A DNA stretch of 64,000 bases, from positions 1 through 64,000 of the forward strand of contig CAMVHE010000006.1 in the NCBI GenBank assembly GCA_947167215.1. Direction: 5' to 3'. Both the position numbers and the translations under genes were made by a program. Below the pieces are notes generated by a model that made no database searches, had not been told where the DNA came from, and saw nothing but the letters and a program-made list of their open reading frames with translations. Shown here piece after piece: positions 33,205 to 42,151 of the stretch (position 1 is the stretch's first letter; each line of letters begins with the position of its first letter). The stretch is from an uncultured Clostridia bacterium (GTDB lineage Bacteria > Bacillota > Clostridia > Christensenellales > Aristaeellaceae).

Positions 33205-34230
33205 ATGAAACATTTTTGTCTGATGCTGCTGGCCTTACTGCTGCTGTGCTGCTGTGCGCCTGCAAATGCCCTTAAAAGACAATCGGCATCAACGCCGGCC
33301 CCTGCGGTCAGCACTTCTGCTACCCCTGTTCCGGTCGACGGATACGGAAGAGTGACCCGGGAGGAAGCAGAACTGCATTTAAGCCCGTCCGACAGTTCAC
33401 CGGTCCGGAAAATACTGCACCAGGGCGAAATTGTAAAAATGATGGAATATCTGTGTGATGCAGAAGGCGCCTGGTGGGTGCACGCAGATTATGCGGATGG
33501 AATGCAGGGCTATTTACGTTCCGGATTCCTTCAGGAAATGACAGCCAATGAAGTGAAGGAATACCTCAGCGCTTTAATGGAAGTTCCTGCACAGAGCACG
33601 GAAGTGATACCGGGGGATGCCCAGATCGAATTTGCATACCGGGACGGAAGGACAGACGGCCTGCTGAACGGGGAACCGATCGGCCTGGACGGAACGCTTG
33701 AAAACATTCAGAACTCCCTGACGGCACAGGGGGTCACCTTCACGGTGGATGAGCGGGGAGACAATTTTTATCTTGAAGATATCAAAGGCCTTTCCATGTA
33801 TGAAAAGATACCGGTTGAAAGGATCCGGATTACGCAAAGGGATGGAAAAACCGGCTTTATTGTTTTCTACAGCAGGGAATACAGCATCGGGGCGGACAGT
33901 TCTGTCATTGCGGATTATGCTTCAGCCTGTCAGAAGATTCTTTCCCAAATCGGACCGGAAGATTTTGCCGCTGTACGGTGTTACCCAAACGGGTACAGCG
34001 AAACCGACAAGGAAACTTACCGGTTTGAATCCGGCGATACCCAGCCGGAAGATCTTTGCAGACTTGTGCAGGAAAAGTCCATAGCACATAAACTGAGTGA
34101 AAAAAGTGGATATATTGAAGGCGAATATGCCTTCGCTCCGCAGGACGATTATTCCCATATGCTGTCTTTGACGTATTTACGCCTAGCTGCCTATGACCGA
34201 ATCGATGTACTGGTCGAGATCAGCAGATAA
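33205..34230 (+). CDS. Secreted SH3-domain protein, paralogue of the 23.6-kb gene
   Basis: 341 aa. The signal peptide (MKHFCLMLLALLLLCCCAPA) and SH3-like domain (GYGRVTREEAELHLSPSDSS ... WWVHADYADGMQGYLRSG) align closely with the protein at 23571-25058. Residues about 130-341 are different: a globular domain with DGRTDGLLNGEPIGLDGTLE and a fragmentary beta-rich pattern, ending in RLAAYDRIDVLVEI. No family is recognised for that part. ATG 33205 follows AAAGGAAGCC. The duplicate promoter and N-terminus with an exchanged C-terminal module indicate a modular, co-regulated surface protein family. Confidence 0.8.
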   Translation: MKHFCLMLLALLLLCCCAPANALKRQSASTPAPAVSTSATPVPVDGYGRVTREEAELHLSPSDSSPVRKILHQGEIVKMMEYLCDAEGAWWVHADYADGMQGYLRSGFLQEMTANEVKEYLSALMEVPAQSTEVIPGDAQIEFAYRDGRTDGLLNGEPIGLDGTLENIQNSLTAQGVTFTVDERGDNFYLEDIKGLSMYEKIPVERIRITQRDGKTGFIVFYSREYSIGADSSVIADYASACQKILSQIGPEDFAAVRCYPNGYSETDKETYRFESGDTQPEDLCRLVQEKSIAHKLSEKSGYIEGEYAFAPQDDYSHMLSLTYLRLAAYDRIDVLVEISR

Positions 34231-34289
34231 ATACAATGTGGATGTTCCGTTTTCCCGGAAGAAAAGTGTGCAGAGATATCATAGAGGAA

Positions 34290-34445
34290 ATGATGCGGTT
34301 TTTCAAGAGACAGGACTGGCTGTGTCGATGCTGTGGTGCTCTGGAAAGCGGTGCCGGACTGTGCCCCGGTAAGGAAGAAACGGATAGCCTGCAGATTCAT
34401 GGAAGCCCTCCGAACCGGGCGATGACCGTACCTGCCAGAGCATGA
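34290..34445 (+). CDS. Possible small Cys-pair protein
   Basis: A 51-codon frame beginning MMRFFKRQDWLCRCCGALES behind GAGGAAATG, with a CRCCG...C pattern like half a zinc ribbon. The C-terminal half is unconvincing. It may be a short real gene or a decayed one; no homologue is recognised. Confidence 0.3.
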   Translation: MMRFFKRQDWLCRCCGALESGAGLCPGKEETDSLQIHGSPPNRAMTVPARA

Positions 34446-34539
34446 TCAGGATGCTCCCGGGATGAGGAATTTTCCAAGGCACATTCTAAGGAGAAAGCAC
34501 CCGGAAAATGGATGGAGTTTTTAACAAGAAAATGTTTTA

Positions 34540-34569
34540 ACCGTCAGAAAGCAGTTTCTGACGGTTTTT
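34540..34569 (+). terminator. Strong intrinsic terminator
   Basis: ACCGTCAGAAA (34540-34550) and TTTCTGACGGT (34555-34565) form an 11-bp perfect stem with a 4-base loop, then TTTTG. It ends the plus-strand unit after 34230. The rest of 34446-34832 holds no supported gene. Confidence 0.8.
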
Positions 34570-34832
34570 GCATGCGGCATGGCCTCTTTCAGTGCCGGTT
34601 TATGGGCATCCGTAATCAGAACTGTACTTTCGTTTTCACATCCTTACTGCCGGAACAAGAACAGGACCACGGACATGTCCAAAGCCGGGTTTCCGGGTCT
34701 GTCTGCAGACGTCTTTGTGTTTCCGGGTCGGAACACTATGAAGATTTTTCAATAACAGTCGATTCTAATCATGACGGAAAGCATTTGCCCGCTGGGACAG
34801 GACAGACTTTGAAGGAAAAGAAAAAATAGCAG

Positions 34833-34860
34833 AATGCAGGCTTCAACAGCCTGCATTTTT
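34833..34860. terminator. Terminator at the 3' end of the divergent FAD oxidoreductase
   Basis: AATGCAGGCT (34833-34842) and AGCCTGCATT (34848-34857) pair perfectly around TCAAC, with T-rich sequence on the plus strand and, on the minus strand, CTATTTTTTC just beyond. It could serve both directions. Confidence 0.7.
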
Positions 34861-34872
34861 GCAGATATCAGA

Positions 34873-36150
34873 TCATTGTGATTCTGAAGAGGAATATAAG
34901 GGCAGATGCTGACGAAGAAGCGAATAAGGAAGCTGATGTACAGAGTTCCCTGACTGACAGCACAGGGCGGCTGCTGTACCGGCAGACTGCCCTAAAGCCA
35001 TGCAGGTGCCCTGTACCCGTGTGGATGCATGTGCCGAATGATTCACAGAAATGGCGCGCCCTGTGACCAGAAGATTGTCATATACGGGAGAAATGAGGGA
35101 GCGGTAAGAAATCGGTCCGGGCTGCTCCAGTTCCAGTAAGGTCTGCCCGTCATCATACGGATGATGGATATCAATGGGGTGGGCGGCATAGGCAACAGGG
35201 TCGGGTATGACAGAGTCAGCGTTCCAGTCATTTTCCGTAACGGTATGAACACCCTCCAAATGGCACCCCTCACGAATGCCAATCAGGGGAGCAGAGTAAG
35301 AGATGCTGCAGTTATGAAACTCAGCATAATGTGAACGCAAAAGTTCCACAAGCTGAAACATATCTTCCCGCATTTGGCATACTGCCCGGGTTATGGAGTC
35401 TTCATCGTCTGCAGCGGGGGTGCAGCGGGTCATATTGACTGCAAGACGGTCGCCATGCAGGAGTGTATTCACCCAGGGACCACCAAAGTCGGGAGCTGTG
35501 CCGTTGCTGTGTTCTCTTTTCAGAAATTCACGAAGCTCAGTGCAGACAGAACGCTGTCCCTGTTTTCCATTGTGATGTATGTGGGTTTTGAGCAAAGCGG
35601 TACTGCAGTCCACACCGGATAATTCAAAGCATAGGGTCAGCGGCTGGGAGGCTTTGGAACAGGACTGAATTCCGAGCTTTCTGCAAAGGACTCCTTCTCC
35701 GGTTGCATCAATGAAGTAGTTGGAGGTAATTGTCCAGGTGCCTGTAAAACCTGCAATCTGAATGGAGAGAATATGCCGATCCTGTGCATTTAATTCGGTA
35801 ATGAGAGAGTCCGTGAGAAGATGAACACCTGATTCAATGACCATCCGCTGCGCAATCAGTTTGTAAACTTCGGGATCAAAGGAAATATGTCCTCTTGGGT
35901 ACTCTATCAGCGCAGCGTTTTCGGCCTGCAGCCGCTGGATCAGTTCCCAGGGAATACCATCGACAACCCGCCTGCCATTGAAGAAGAAACCGCTGACAGG
36001 TACTACAAGACTGGCTGTGGCGGCACCGCCCAGGAACCCGAACCGTTCAACCAGACAGGTGCGGCATCCGGACCGTGCCGAGGCAATTGCTGCAGTAATT
36101 CCGGAAGGGCCGCCGCCGCAGACGATCACATCGAAATGCTGGTTTGACAT
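34873..36150 (-). CDS. FAD-dependent oxidoreductase (FAD_oxidored type), divergent member of regulon 2
   Basis: 425 aa. N-terminal dinucleotide-binding motif VIVCGGGPSGITAAIASARS with LVERFGFLGGAATASL next, and a C-terminal GRAISVNHSAHASTRVQGTC ... ALGQSAGTAA segment. This is the pattern of the FAD_oxidored (PF12831-like) family, common beside sugar importers and sulfatases in gut bacteria. It has no signal peptide, so it is cytosolic. The start at 36150 has AAAGGAGGG upstream; the longer frame enters the promoter. The promoter carries an operator between -35 and -10, so it is controlled with the operon on the other strand. The likely role is oxidation or reduction of a sugar carbon. Confidence 0.85.
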   Translation of the reverse strand: MSNQHFDVIVCGGGPSGITAAIASARSGCRTCLVERFGFLGGAATASLVVPVSGFFFNGRRVVDGIPWELIQRLQAENAALIEYPRGHISFDPEVYKLIAQRMVIESGVHLLTDSLITELNAQDRHILSIQIAGFTGTWTITSNYFIDATGEGVLCRKLGIQSCSKASQPLTLCFELSGVDCSTALLKTHIHHNGKQGQRSVCTELREFLKREHSNGTAPDFGGPWVNTLLHGDRLAVNMTRCTPAADDEDSITRAVCQMREDMFQLVELLRSHYAEFHNCSISYSAPLIGIREGCHLEGVHTVTENDWNADSVIPDPVAYAAHPIDIHHPYDDGQTLLELEQPGPISYRSLISPVYDNLLVTGRAISVNHSAHASTRVQGTCMALGQSAGTAAALCCQSGNSVHQLPYSLLRQHLPLYSSSESQ

Positions 36151-36172
36151 GTTTTTCCCTCCTTTGGGGGTC

Positions 36173-36201
36173 ATGGTAGAATGGAATATTCCAATTGTCA
36201 A
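36173..36201 (-). promoter_or_regulatory. Promoter with operator in spacer, divergent FAD oxidoreductase
   Basis: Minus strand TTGACA (36201-36196), 17 bases, TACCAT (36178-36173). The spacer contains the palindrome TGGAATATTCCA (36182-36193). The related palindrome at 36287 lies in the opposite promoter. Confidence 0.8.
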
Positions 36202-36279
36202 GAAAAACAGACAAATGAACAATATATATAAATTAATATGATATAATATGTGCAAAAACGATAAACTAAAAAAGTGCTA

Positions 36280-36308
36280 TTGACATTTGGAATGTTCCAA
36301 AATAGCAT
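36280..36308 (+). promoter_or_regulatory. Promoter with operator in spacer, second LacI gene
   Basis: TTGACA (36280-36285), 17 bases, TAGCAT (36303-36308), with TTGGAATGTTCCAA (36287-36300) filling the spacer. This placement would block RNA polymerase directly and implies autorepression. Confidence 0.82.
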
Positions 36309-36336
36309 AAATTTAGCAAAAATGACGGAGACATTT

Positions 36337-37383
36337 ATGGCTACAATCTGGGATGTTGCCAATCTGGCAGGAGTATCAAAGAGTACTGTTTCGCTGGTTG
36401 TTAACCGCAGCCCGCTGGTAAAGGAAACGACAAGACAGAAAGTGCAGGAGGCAATCCGTATTCTTGATTATGTCCCAAACTATAATGCCAGAAGCCTGAC
36501 CAAAAGGAAAAACAACAGCATTGGCATCATTCATATGCGCCGCAGTACGCGGGCAGCGACGCAGTGCTATGAATGGGACTGCAGCATAGAACAGTTTTTT
36601 CATGATATTGAGGAAAGTGTATGTTCTGCTGTAGTTGATCTGAATGAAGATCTGAGCATTGTGAAGGAGCATCTTCATTCAGGGACAGATGCTCCTGCGA
36701 TGGCGAAGATTATCCGGGACCGTAGAGTGGATGGCGTGATTTTCGTAGGAGGCATGGATGATGCTGCCGAACTGGTACAGGTTCAGAAAGTGGATATTCC
36801 GGTTGTCCTTGCAACATCCAAGCTGAATCTGGAAGGAATTGACCTGGTCATGCATGACCCATCCGGCGGAACGCGTCTTGCAGTGGAGAAGCTGATCGAT
36901 ACCGGACATCAGAGAATCTGCCTGATTAACTGTCCGCAGAGATTCAGAATCTGGCCGGCAAGAATACAGGGCCTGCATGATGCCATGGCAGGAAAAGGAA
37001 AAATACAGGACCCGAGATTAATGGTTTCTGTGGACCAGATGAATGCACATAATGCTTATGACACATTTGCCCGGGTCCTGGACTCGGGCGTGAAACCGGA
37101 TGCGGTAGTAACCGCTAACCCGGATCTTGCCATGGGGGTACTTCATTGTCTTTATGACAGAAGAATCCGTATTCCGGATGATATATCTGTCATCTGCTAT
37201 GAAGACTCCGGAATATGCGGAAGCATGAGCCCGCCACTGAGTGCGGTGAATATCCGAAAAGAAGAAATGGGACGAACAGCACTGAATTTTCTGCTCGATC
37301 GGATAAGCCATCCGGAAACCAAACACAGAAAAATGACAGTTGAGCCTTATCTGGTTATGAGAGGCAGCGTGAAAACCCGGTGA
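36337..37383 (+). CDS. LacI-family transcriptional regulator (regulon 2)
   Basis: 348 aa. Residues 3-23 are the helix-turn-helix (TIWDVANLAGVSKSTVSLVV), with the hinge helix YNARSLTKRK near residue 55 and a sugar-binding-protein-like sensor domain after that (DGVIFVGGMDDAAELV; GHQRICLINCPQRFRIWPAR). The start ATG 36337 follows ACGGAGAC and lies about 28 bases from the -10; earlier ATGs sit in or next to the promoter. The operators at 36182, 36287 and 37478 (TTGGAA-N2-TTCCAA type) are its likely targets: the divergent oxidoreductase, its own gene and the main operon. Confidence 0.87.
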   Translation: MATIWDVANLAGVSKSTVSLVVNRSPLVKETTRQKVQEAIRILDYVPNYNARSLTKRKNNSIGIIHMRRSTRAATQCYEWDCSIEQFFHDIEESVCSAVVDLNEDLSIVKEHLHSGTDAPAMAKIIRDRRVDGVIFVGGMDDAAELVQVQKVDIPVVLATSKLNLEGIDLVMHDPSGGTRLAVEKLIDTGHQRICLINCPQRFRIWPARIQGLHDAMAGKGKIQDPRLMVSVDQMNAHNAYDTFARVLDSGVKPDAVVTANPDLAMGVLHCLYDRRIRIPDDISVICYEDSGICGSMSPPLSAVNIRKEEMGRTALNFLLDRISHPETKHRKMTVEPYLVMRGSVKTR

Positions 37384-37397
37384 CTGTTTCACCGGGT
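37375..37397 (+). terminator. Hairpin over the regulator's stop codon
   Basis: ACCCGGTGA (37375-37383) and TCACCGGGT (37389-37397) pair perfectly. No T-run follows, so termination is likely partial. Confidence 0.45.
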
Positions 37398-37477
37398 ACA
37401 ATGGCAGTCCCAGACAGGAGTCCGGGAGAAAGAGAAACGGTCGTAAAAAGCGGATATTGATTTTCATTAAGCATTTA

Positions 37478-37491
37478 TTGGAACGATCCAA
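37478..37491 (+). promoter_or_regulatory. Third operator of regulon 2
   Basis: TTGGAACGATCCAA lies 20 bases before the main operon's first ATG. Half sites match 36287-36300; only the central bases differ. The surrounding sequence is AT-rich but I could not fix a -35/-10 pair. Confidence 0.7.
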
Positions 37492-37511
37492 ATCTGAAAG
37501 GAAAAGGAAAA

Positions 37512-38897
37512 ATGGATGCATTGGGGATAAACGTCCGGGAACCGGCGGAGTTTAAAACGGAGGTGCTGGTGATAGGCGGAGGTCCCGCCGGCTGTATGGC
37601 TGCAATCAGTGCAGCGAGAAATGGCCGGGACACCATTCTTGTAGAAGAGAATGGATTCTGCGGAGGAATGGCGACCGCGGGCCTGGTGGGACCGTTTATG
37701 ACCTGCTACGACCGGACCGGGGAAGAAATGGTTGTGAGAGGGCTTTTTGAGGAACTGGTAAACCGTCTGGTCGAAAGACATGGAGCAATTCATCCCTCCT
37801 GCATACGTGCAGGAACCCCATATGTTTCATGGATCGAAGAAGGACATGATCACTGTACGCCGTTTGATGCCGAAAAGATGAAAAAGCTTCTGGAAGAAAT
37901 GCTCATTGAAAGCGGAGTTCATCTGCTGTATCACACAGTCTTCATTGAAACGCTTATGAGAGGAAATCTGGTTGAAGGCGCCGTGGTCAAAACCAGATCC
38001 GGAATAAAGAAAATCCGGACCGGGGTGGTCATTGACTGCACGGGGGACGGAAATGCTGCAGTGAGTGCCGGAGCGGAATTTGTCAGCGGAAACGGAGAAA
38101 ATGCAGTCCAGCCGGCAAGCATGTTTTTCCGTATCTGCAATGTGGACAGTGAACGCCTCGAGGCAGACATTGAAGCCCACCGTCATCTTTTCCGCCGGGA
38201 AAACGGCGTTGCCTACCGCTGCTTCCACTGGCTGGTTGACGAGGCAAAAAAAAGAGGAGAATGGCACATCAACCGGGCAAGCATCGGCCTTTACAAAGGA
38301 GTGGCCCCGGATGAATGGTGTGTAAATACTTCGCGGGTCCTGGGAGTGGATTCAACGGATTCGCTCAGCCTCACAGCAGGGGAGGTGGAAGGGCGGAGAC
38401 AGGTTGAGGAAATCATGCAGTTTTTGCATAAATATGTTCCGGGATGCGAAAACGTAAAACTGATGGCCAGCGGTTCAACGCTTGGTATCCGGGAAAGCAG
38501 ACATATCTGCGGAGATTACTGGATGAAAGCAGAAGATATTATCGACGGCCGCATTCCGCCGGACACGATTGCGGTATGTTCCAATTCGGTAGATGTTCAC
38601 GGAAAACTGGGGCCAAATACGACAGAGTATATTACCATGAAGCAGGGAAGATACTATGGTATACCGTATCGCAGCTTACTGGTGAAGGGCATCGAAGGAA
38701 TGCTGGTCGCGGGGCGCTGTCTTTCTGCGGATTACAAGGCGGCAGGGGCGGTCCGCGTAATGCCGCCCTGTATGGCCATGGGGCAGGCGGCAGGGACAGC
38801 TGCGGCGATTTCCGTAAGAGACGAAAGTACGCCGAGAGCGCTGGACCCGGAAAAGGTCCGGACGCAGCTGAGAAAGGATGGCGCTTTTCTTCCCTGA
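37512..38897 (+). CDS. FAD-dependent oxidoreductase (FAD_oxidored type), first gene of the main operon
   Basis: 461 aa. The dinucleotide motif VLVIGGGPAGCMAAISAARN near residue 16 and VEENGFCGGMATAGLVGPFM are followed by a C-terminal MLVAGRCLSADYKAAGAVRV ... MGQAAGTAAA. Middle residues include SGSTLGIRESRHICGDYWM, a conserved block in this family (SGS-LG-RESR). It is homologous to the enzymes at 34873 and 45526. No signal peptide. Purine-rich GAAAGGAAAAGG precedes ATG 37512. As the first gene of the sulfated-sugar operon it probably acts on the imported sugar or its derivative, by hydroxyl oxidation or the reverse; the exact chemistry is unknown. Confidence 0.85.
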   Translation: MDALGINVREPAEFKTEVLVIGGGPAGCMAAISAARNGRDTILVEENGFCGGMATAGLVGPFMTCYDRTGEEMVVRGLFEELVNRLVERHGAIHPSCIRAGTPYVSWIEEGHDHCTPFDAEKMKKLLEEMLIESGVHLLYHTVFIETLMRGNLVEGAVVKTRSGIKKIRTGVVIDCTGDGNAAVSAGAEFVSGNGENAVQPASMFFRICNVDSERLEADIEAHRHLFRRENGVAYRCFHWLVDEAKKRGEWHINRASIGLYKGVAPDEWCVNTSRVLGVDSTDSLSLTAGEVEGRRQVEEIMQFLHKYVPGCENVKLMASGSTLGIRESRHICGDYWMKAEDIIDGRIPPDTIAVCSNSVDVHGKLGPNTTEYITMKQGRYYGIPYRSLLVKGIEGMLVAGRCLSADYKAAGAVRVMPPCMAMGQAAGTAAAISVRDESTPRALDPEKVRTQLRKDGAFLP

Positions 38898-38953
38898 GAT
38901 GAACAGGATGTTGCATGCACAAAGCATGAACAAAATAGAAGGAGGGAAAACCT

Positions 38954-40309
38954 ATGAGAAAAATGTTGTCTTTGGTATTGGCACTGATGATGATTCTGGG
39001 GCTGATGGCATATGCGGCTGCAGAAAGTGCGCAGCCGGATATCACGACGTGGATCTTTGCCAATGAAGATCCGAACATGAAAGGCACGGTGAGGTTCTAT
39101 ATTCCATTTTCCGGCAAGCAGGGAATGGATGCCATGATTGCGGAGTTCAACAAAAGCTATCCCAATATCACGATTGAACTGAATACCTACAGCAACAACG
39201 CAGACGGAAATATCGCATTGAACAGCGAAATTAACTCGCAGCAGTGTGATGTCGTAGCATCTTTTGAGATCCATAACCTCATGAACCGGCTGAACAACGG
39301 CATGTATCTGGATTTAACGGACCGCATTGAAGCAGAAGGCATTTCCCTGATGGATAACTGGGGAACCGAGGCATACAACATGGACGGCAAAGTATATGTC
39401 CTGCCATGCGGCGGCCTTACCCACTTTGTTGCCATCAAAAAGAATGCATGGGAAGCTGCCGGACTGGGCGACTATCCCACCGACTGGACATGGGACGAGT
39501 ATATTGAAGCAAGCCGGGCAATGACTGTGCGTGATGAAGCCGGAAACACTACGGTTTACGGCGGCAGCCAGTATCAGGTCATTTCGGACCTTCTGGATTC
39601 GGTTTATCAGGTAAACGGCTGCAACCGTTTCTATCGTGCGGATGGAAGCTGCATCTTTGACGAACCGTGGATCAAAACACTGATACAGAAAAACATCGAT
39701 GCAGAAAAAGAAGGCATCTGGTATAAGATGGACGCTTACCGGAGCGATAATTACAAGACATGGTTTGCTTATACGGATGGAACCGTCAATTCCACCGTGG
39801 GATGCAACCTGATCCGTTTCCTGCGTGACACGGAGACCTACCCGATGGATACGCTGACGGTGTTTGCACCGTATCCGGTAGTGGAAAAAGGCCAGGTAAA
39901 CTACGAGTCCGGTATCAATTATTTCTCCTTTGTCGGCATGACCCGCGGATGCCAGGATCCGGAGGCAGCCTGGGCATGGATCAAATGGTACAGCACCTAT
40001 GGCTCCAAATATCTGACGCTGGCAGGACATCAGTCCACGTGGAAGGGAACCGACTCCGGCGCGCTGGTGGATCTGATCTTCGGCTCAGAAGAGGAAGCGG
40101 CAAAAATTGTTGACGTGGAATCCTTTAAAAAATGGGTAGGCAATCCCAATAATCCGTCTGCTTATACGGACAATGCAACAGCATACTCGAAACTCAGTTC
40201 TATCTGGGATGAATATGTGATGTATGCATTTACGGGAGATATGACAGTGGATGAGGCACTCGATGAAGCTGCCCGTCTTGGCAATCGTGCCATTGCAGAC
40301 GCTGAATAA
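38954..40309 (+). CDS. Sugar ABC transporter substrate-binding protein (family 1)
   Basis: 451 aa. Signal peptide MRKMLSLVLALMMILGLMAY-AAA without a clear lipobox Cys. The mature part follows the extracellular solute-binding family 1 pattern: GTVRFYIPFSGKQGMDAMIA, FNKSYPNITIELNTYSN, PTDWTWDEYIEASRAMTV. It captures an oligosaccharide or sugar for the two permeases that follow. No matching ATPase gene is in the operon; a shared MsmK-type ATPase elsewhere is likely, as is usual for this class. GGAGGG precedes ATG 38954. Confidence 0.88.
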   Translation: MRKMLSLVLALMMILGLMAYAAAESAQPDITTWIFANEDPNMKGTVRFYIPFSGKQGMDAMIAEFNKSYPNITIELNTYSNNADGNIALNSEINSQQCDVVASFEIHNLMNRLNNGMYLDLTDRIEAEGISLMDNWGTEAYNMDGKVYVLPCGGLTHFVAIKKNAWEAAGLGDYPTDWTWDEYIEASRAMTVRDEAGNTTVYGGSQYQVISDLLDSVYQVNGCNRFYRADGSCIFDEPWIKTLIQKNIDAEKEGIWYKMDAYRSDNYKTWFAYTDGTVNSTVGCNLIRFLRDTETYPMDTLTVFAPYPVVEKGQVNYESGINYFSFVGMTRGCQDPEAAWAWIKWYSTYGSKYLTLAGHQSTWKGTDSGALVDLIFGSEEEAAKIVDVESFKKWVGNPNNPSAYTDNATAYSKLSSIWDEYVMYAFTGDMTVDEALDEAARLGNRAIADAE

Positions 40310-40323
40310 GCAGAATGCCACTT

Positions 40324-40353
40324 CCCGGGAAGAAGACATCCCTTCTTCCCGGG
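40324..40353 (+). terminator. Hairpin between binding protein and permease genes
   Basis: CCCGGGAAGAA (40324-40334) and TTCTTCCCGGG (40343-40353) form an 11-bp stem followed by ATTTTC. Such hairpins often lower permease relative to binding-protein expression. Confidence 0.65.
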
Positions 40354-40419
40354 ATTTTCAAAAGCTGCACAGCGGCAGATGCCTGTGTTTACGAGGATGC
40401 GCACGGAGGGTGTGAGACT

Positions 40420-41304
40420 ATGAATAAACGAAAAGAAAACCTGGCTGGATATGCTTTCATTGCTCCGGCGCTTATTATTTTTCTGGCGTTGGTAGCGATT
40501 CCTTTCTTTTTTACAATCTACCTGTCTTTGACAAAATGGAACTTTCTGTCCGGCTGGGGCAATATCAAGTTTGTCGGTCTGAAGAACTTTGCCGATATGG
40601 CATTTGACCGCCGTTTCAAGTATGCAGTACAGAATGTTTTCATTTATTCTTTTTCCATTGTCCCCATTTCGATCCTGATGGCCTTACTGCTGGCCTATCT
40701 GCTGAATGACAAGGTTTTCGGAAAAACGGCACTGCGTTTTTGCTTTTTTATTCCCTATATTTCAAGCTCCGTGGCGCTGGCTGCCGTTTTCAAGTTTCTG
40801 TTCCGGGATAATGGCATTATCAATGCCATCCTGATGCAGGTATTCGGACTGCAGGAGTCCATTCATTGGTTTACAGACCTCAAGTTTTCAAAGGTCCCTA
40901 TCATTATTTTTGTTATCTGGGTACAGATTGGCTTTGAACTTATCATCTATATGGCCGCGCTGCAGAATGTGCCGAGGGACCTGTATGAAGCGGCAGAGAT
41001 AGACGGAGTAACCCCCTGGAAGAAGTTCTGGAGAATCACTTTTCCGATGATCAGCCCCACAACATTCTACCTGGTGGTTGTTCAGTTTATCCATGTGTTT
41101 AAGATATTTAATGCGATTGACATCATGTCCTTCGGCAATGTGACCGCGTATGGCAATACATCGTTGGTTCTGGAGATCTACAGCAACGCATTCAGCGATT
41201 ACAACTTCGGATATGCCAGCGCTGAGGCACTGGTACTGCTGGGGATCATTGCAGTAATGACGGCAATTAACTGGATCGGGCAGAAAAAGTGGGTTCATTA
41301 TTGA
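40420..41304 (+). CDS. Sugar ABC transporter permease (MalF/UgpA-like)
   Basis: 294 aa with six membrane helices. The N-terminus is LAGYAFIAPALIIFLALVAI; the coupling loop is EAAEIDGVTPWKKFWRITFP near residue 200, matching the EAA motif of the binding-protein-dependent family. ATG 40420 with CGGAGGG upstream was chosen over an ATG at 40315, which would overlap the hairpin. It works with the second permease and the binding protein to import a carbohydrate. Confidence 0.9.
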   Translation: MNKRKENLAGYAFIAPALIIFLALVAIPFFFTIYLSLTKWNFLSGWGNIKFVGLKNFADMAFDRRFKYAVQNVFIYSFSIVPISILMALLLAYLLNDKVFGKTALRFCFFIPYISSSVALAAVFKFLFRDNGIINAILMQVFGLQESIHWFTDLKFSKVPIIIFVIWVQIGFELIIYMAALQNVPRDLYEAAEIDGVTPWKKFWRITFPMISPTTFYLVVVQFIHVFKIFNAIDIMSFGNVTAYGNTSLVLEIYSNAFSDYNFGYASAEALVLLGIIAVMTAINWIGQKKWVHY

Positions 41305-41319
41305 TGGGAGGCGAGGAAA

Positions 41320-42147
41320 GTGAAGAAGAAAAAACTGACGGCCAGGATCCTATGTACGGTACTGGTTTCCCTCCTGGCATTACTGTTTGCCATGCCTCTG
41401 GTCTGGATGATCCTGGCATCGCTTAAGACCACACGGGAAGTCTTCGGAGAAAACTGGCTTCCGGCTGTACCGAAATGGGGCAATTACCGGGAAGTATGGA
41501 CGAATTCACAGGTGAACCTGTTCCGTGTTTACAGAACCTCTCTGACCATCGTCATTCTGGGAACGAGCGGCCAGCTGATTATTTCTTCCCTGGCGGCATA
41601 TGCATTTGCAAAGATCCGGTTCAACGGGCGCAACGTGATATTTACGCTTTTCATGCTTTCCATGATGATCCCCGTCCAGGCGACGATCATCCCGAGGTAT
41701 ATGTTCTTTTACGAGATCGGACTCTATAATACCGTATGGGCGCTGATTCTCCCGGGATGGTTCGGTATTACTTCCATTTTTCTGCTGAGACAGTTCTACA
41801 TGAGCCTGCCCAATGAGCTGATGGAGGCTGCAAGAGTGGATGGAGCAGGGCATTTCCGGACTTTTCTGCAGGTAATGATGCCGCTGACAAAGCCTGCAAT
41901 GATTTCAACGGTGATTCTTTCCTTTATCACGACCTGGAATGATTATCTTTCCGCCCTGATTTTTCTTCCCAACAAAAAGCTCTATACAGTCGCCCAGAGC
42001 GTGAGATTCTGGCTGTTTGACGGTGACCAGCGCTATGAACTGACGATGGCGACTGCTACCAGTGTGGTTGTTCCGGTAGTGATTCTGTTTTTCTTCTGCC
42101 AGAAGTATTTCGTTGAAGGACTTGCGACATCCGGCGTGAAAGGTTAA
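41320..42147 (+). CDS. Sugar ABC transporter permease (MalG/UgpE-like)
   Basis: 275 aa with six helices. The EAA-type loop is MEAARVDGAGHFRTFLQVMM near residue 168, and the C-terminal YFVEGLATSGVKG is typical of the MalG side. GTG 41320 follows GAGGAAA and lies 15 bases after the first permease. A partner of the preceding permease. Confidence 0.9.
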   Translation: MKKKKLTARILCTVLVSLLALLFAMPLVWMILASLKTTREVFGENWLPAVPKWGNYREVWTNSQVNLFRVYRTSLTIVILGTSGQLIISSLAAYAFAKIRFNGRNVIFTLFMLSMMIPVQATIIPRYMFFYEIGLYNTVWALILPGWFGITSIFLLRQFYMSLPNELMEAARVDGAGHFRTFLQVMMPLTKPAMISTVILSFITTWNDYLSALIFLPNKKLYTVAQSVRFWLFDGDQRYELTMATATSVVVPVVILFFFCQKYFVEGLATSGVKG

Positions 42148-42151
42148 GGCA

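Noticed and set aside
34512-34829. 105-codon plus-strand frame between the two terminators
   Set aside because: Starts just before the 34540 terminator hairpin, with no family match or convincing codon pattern.
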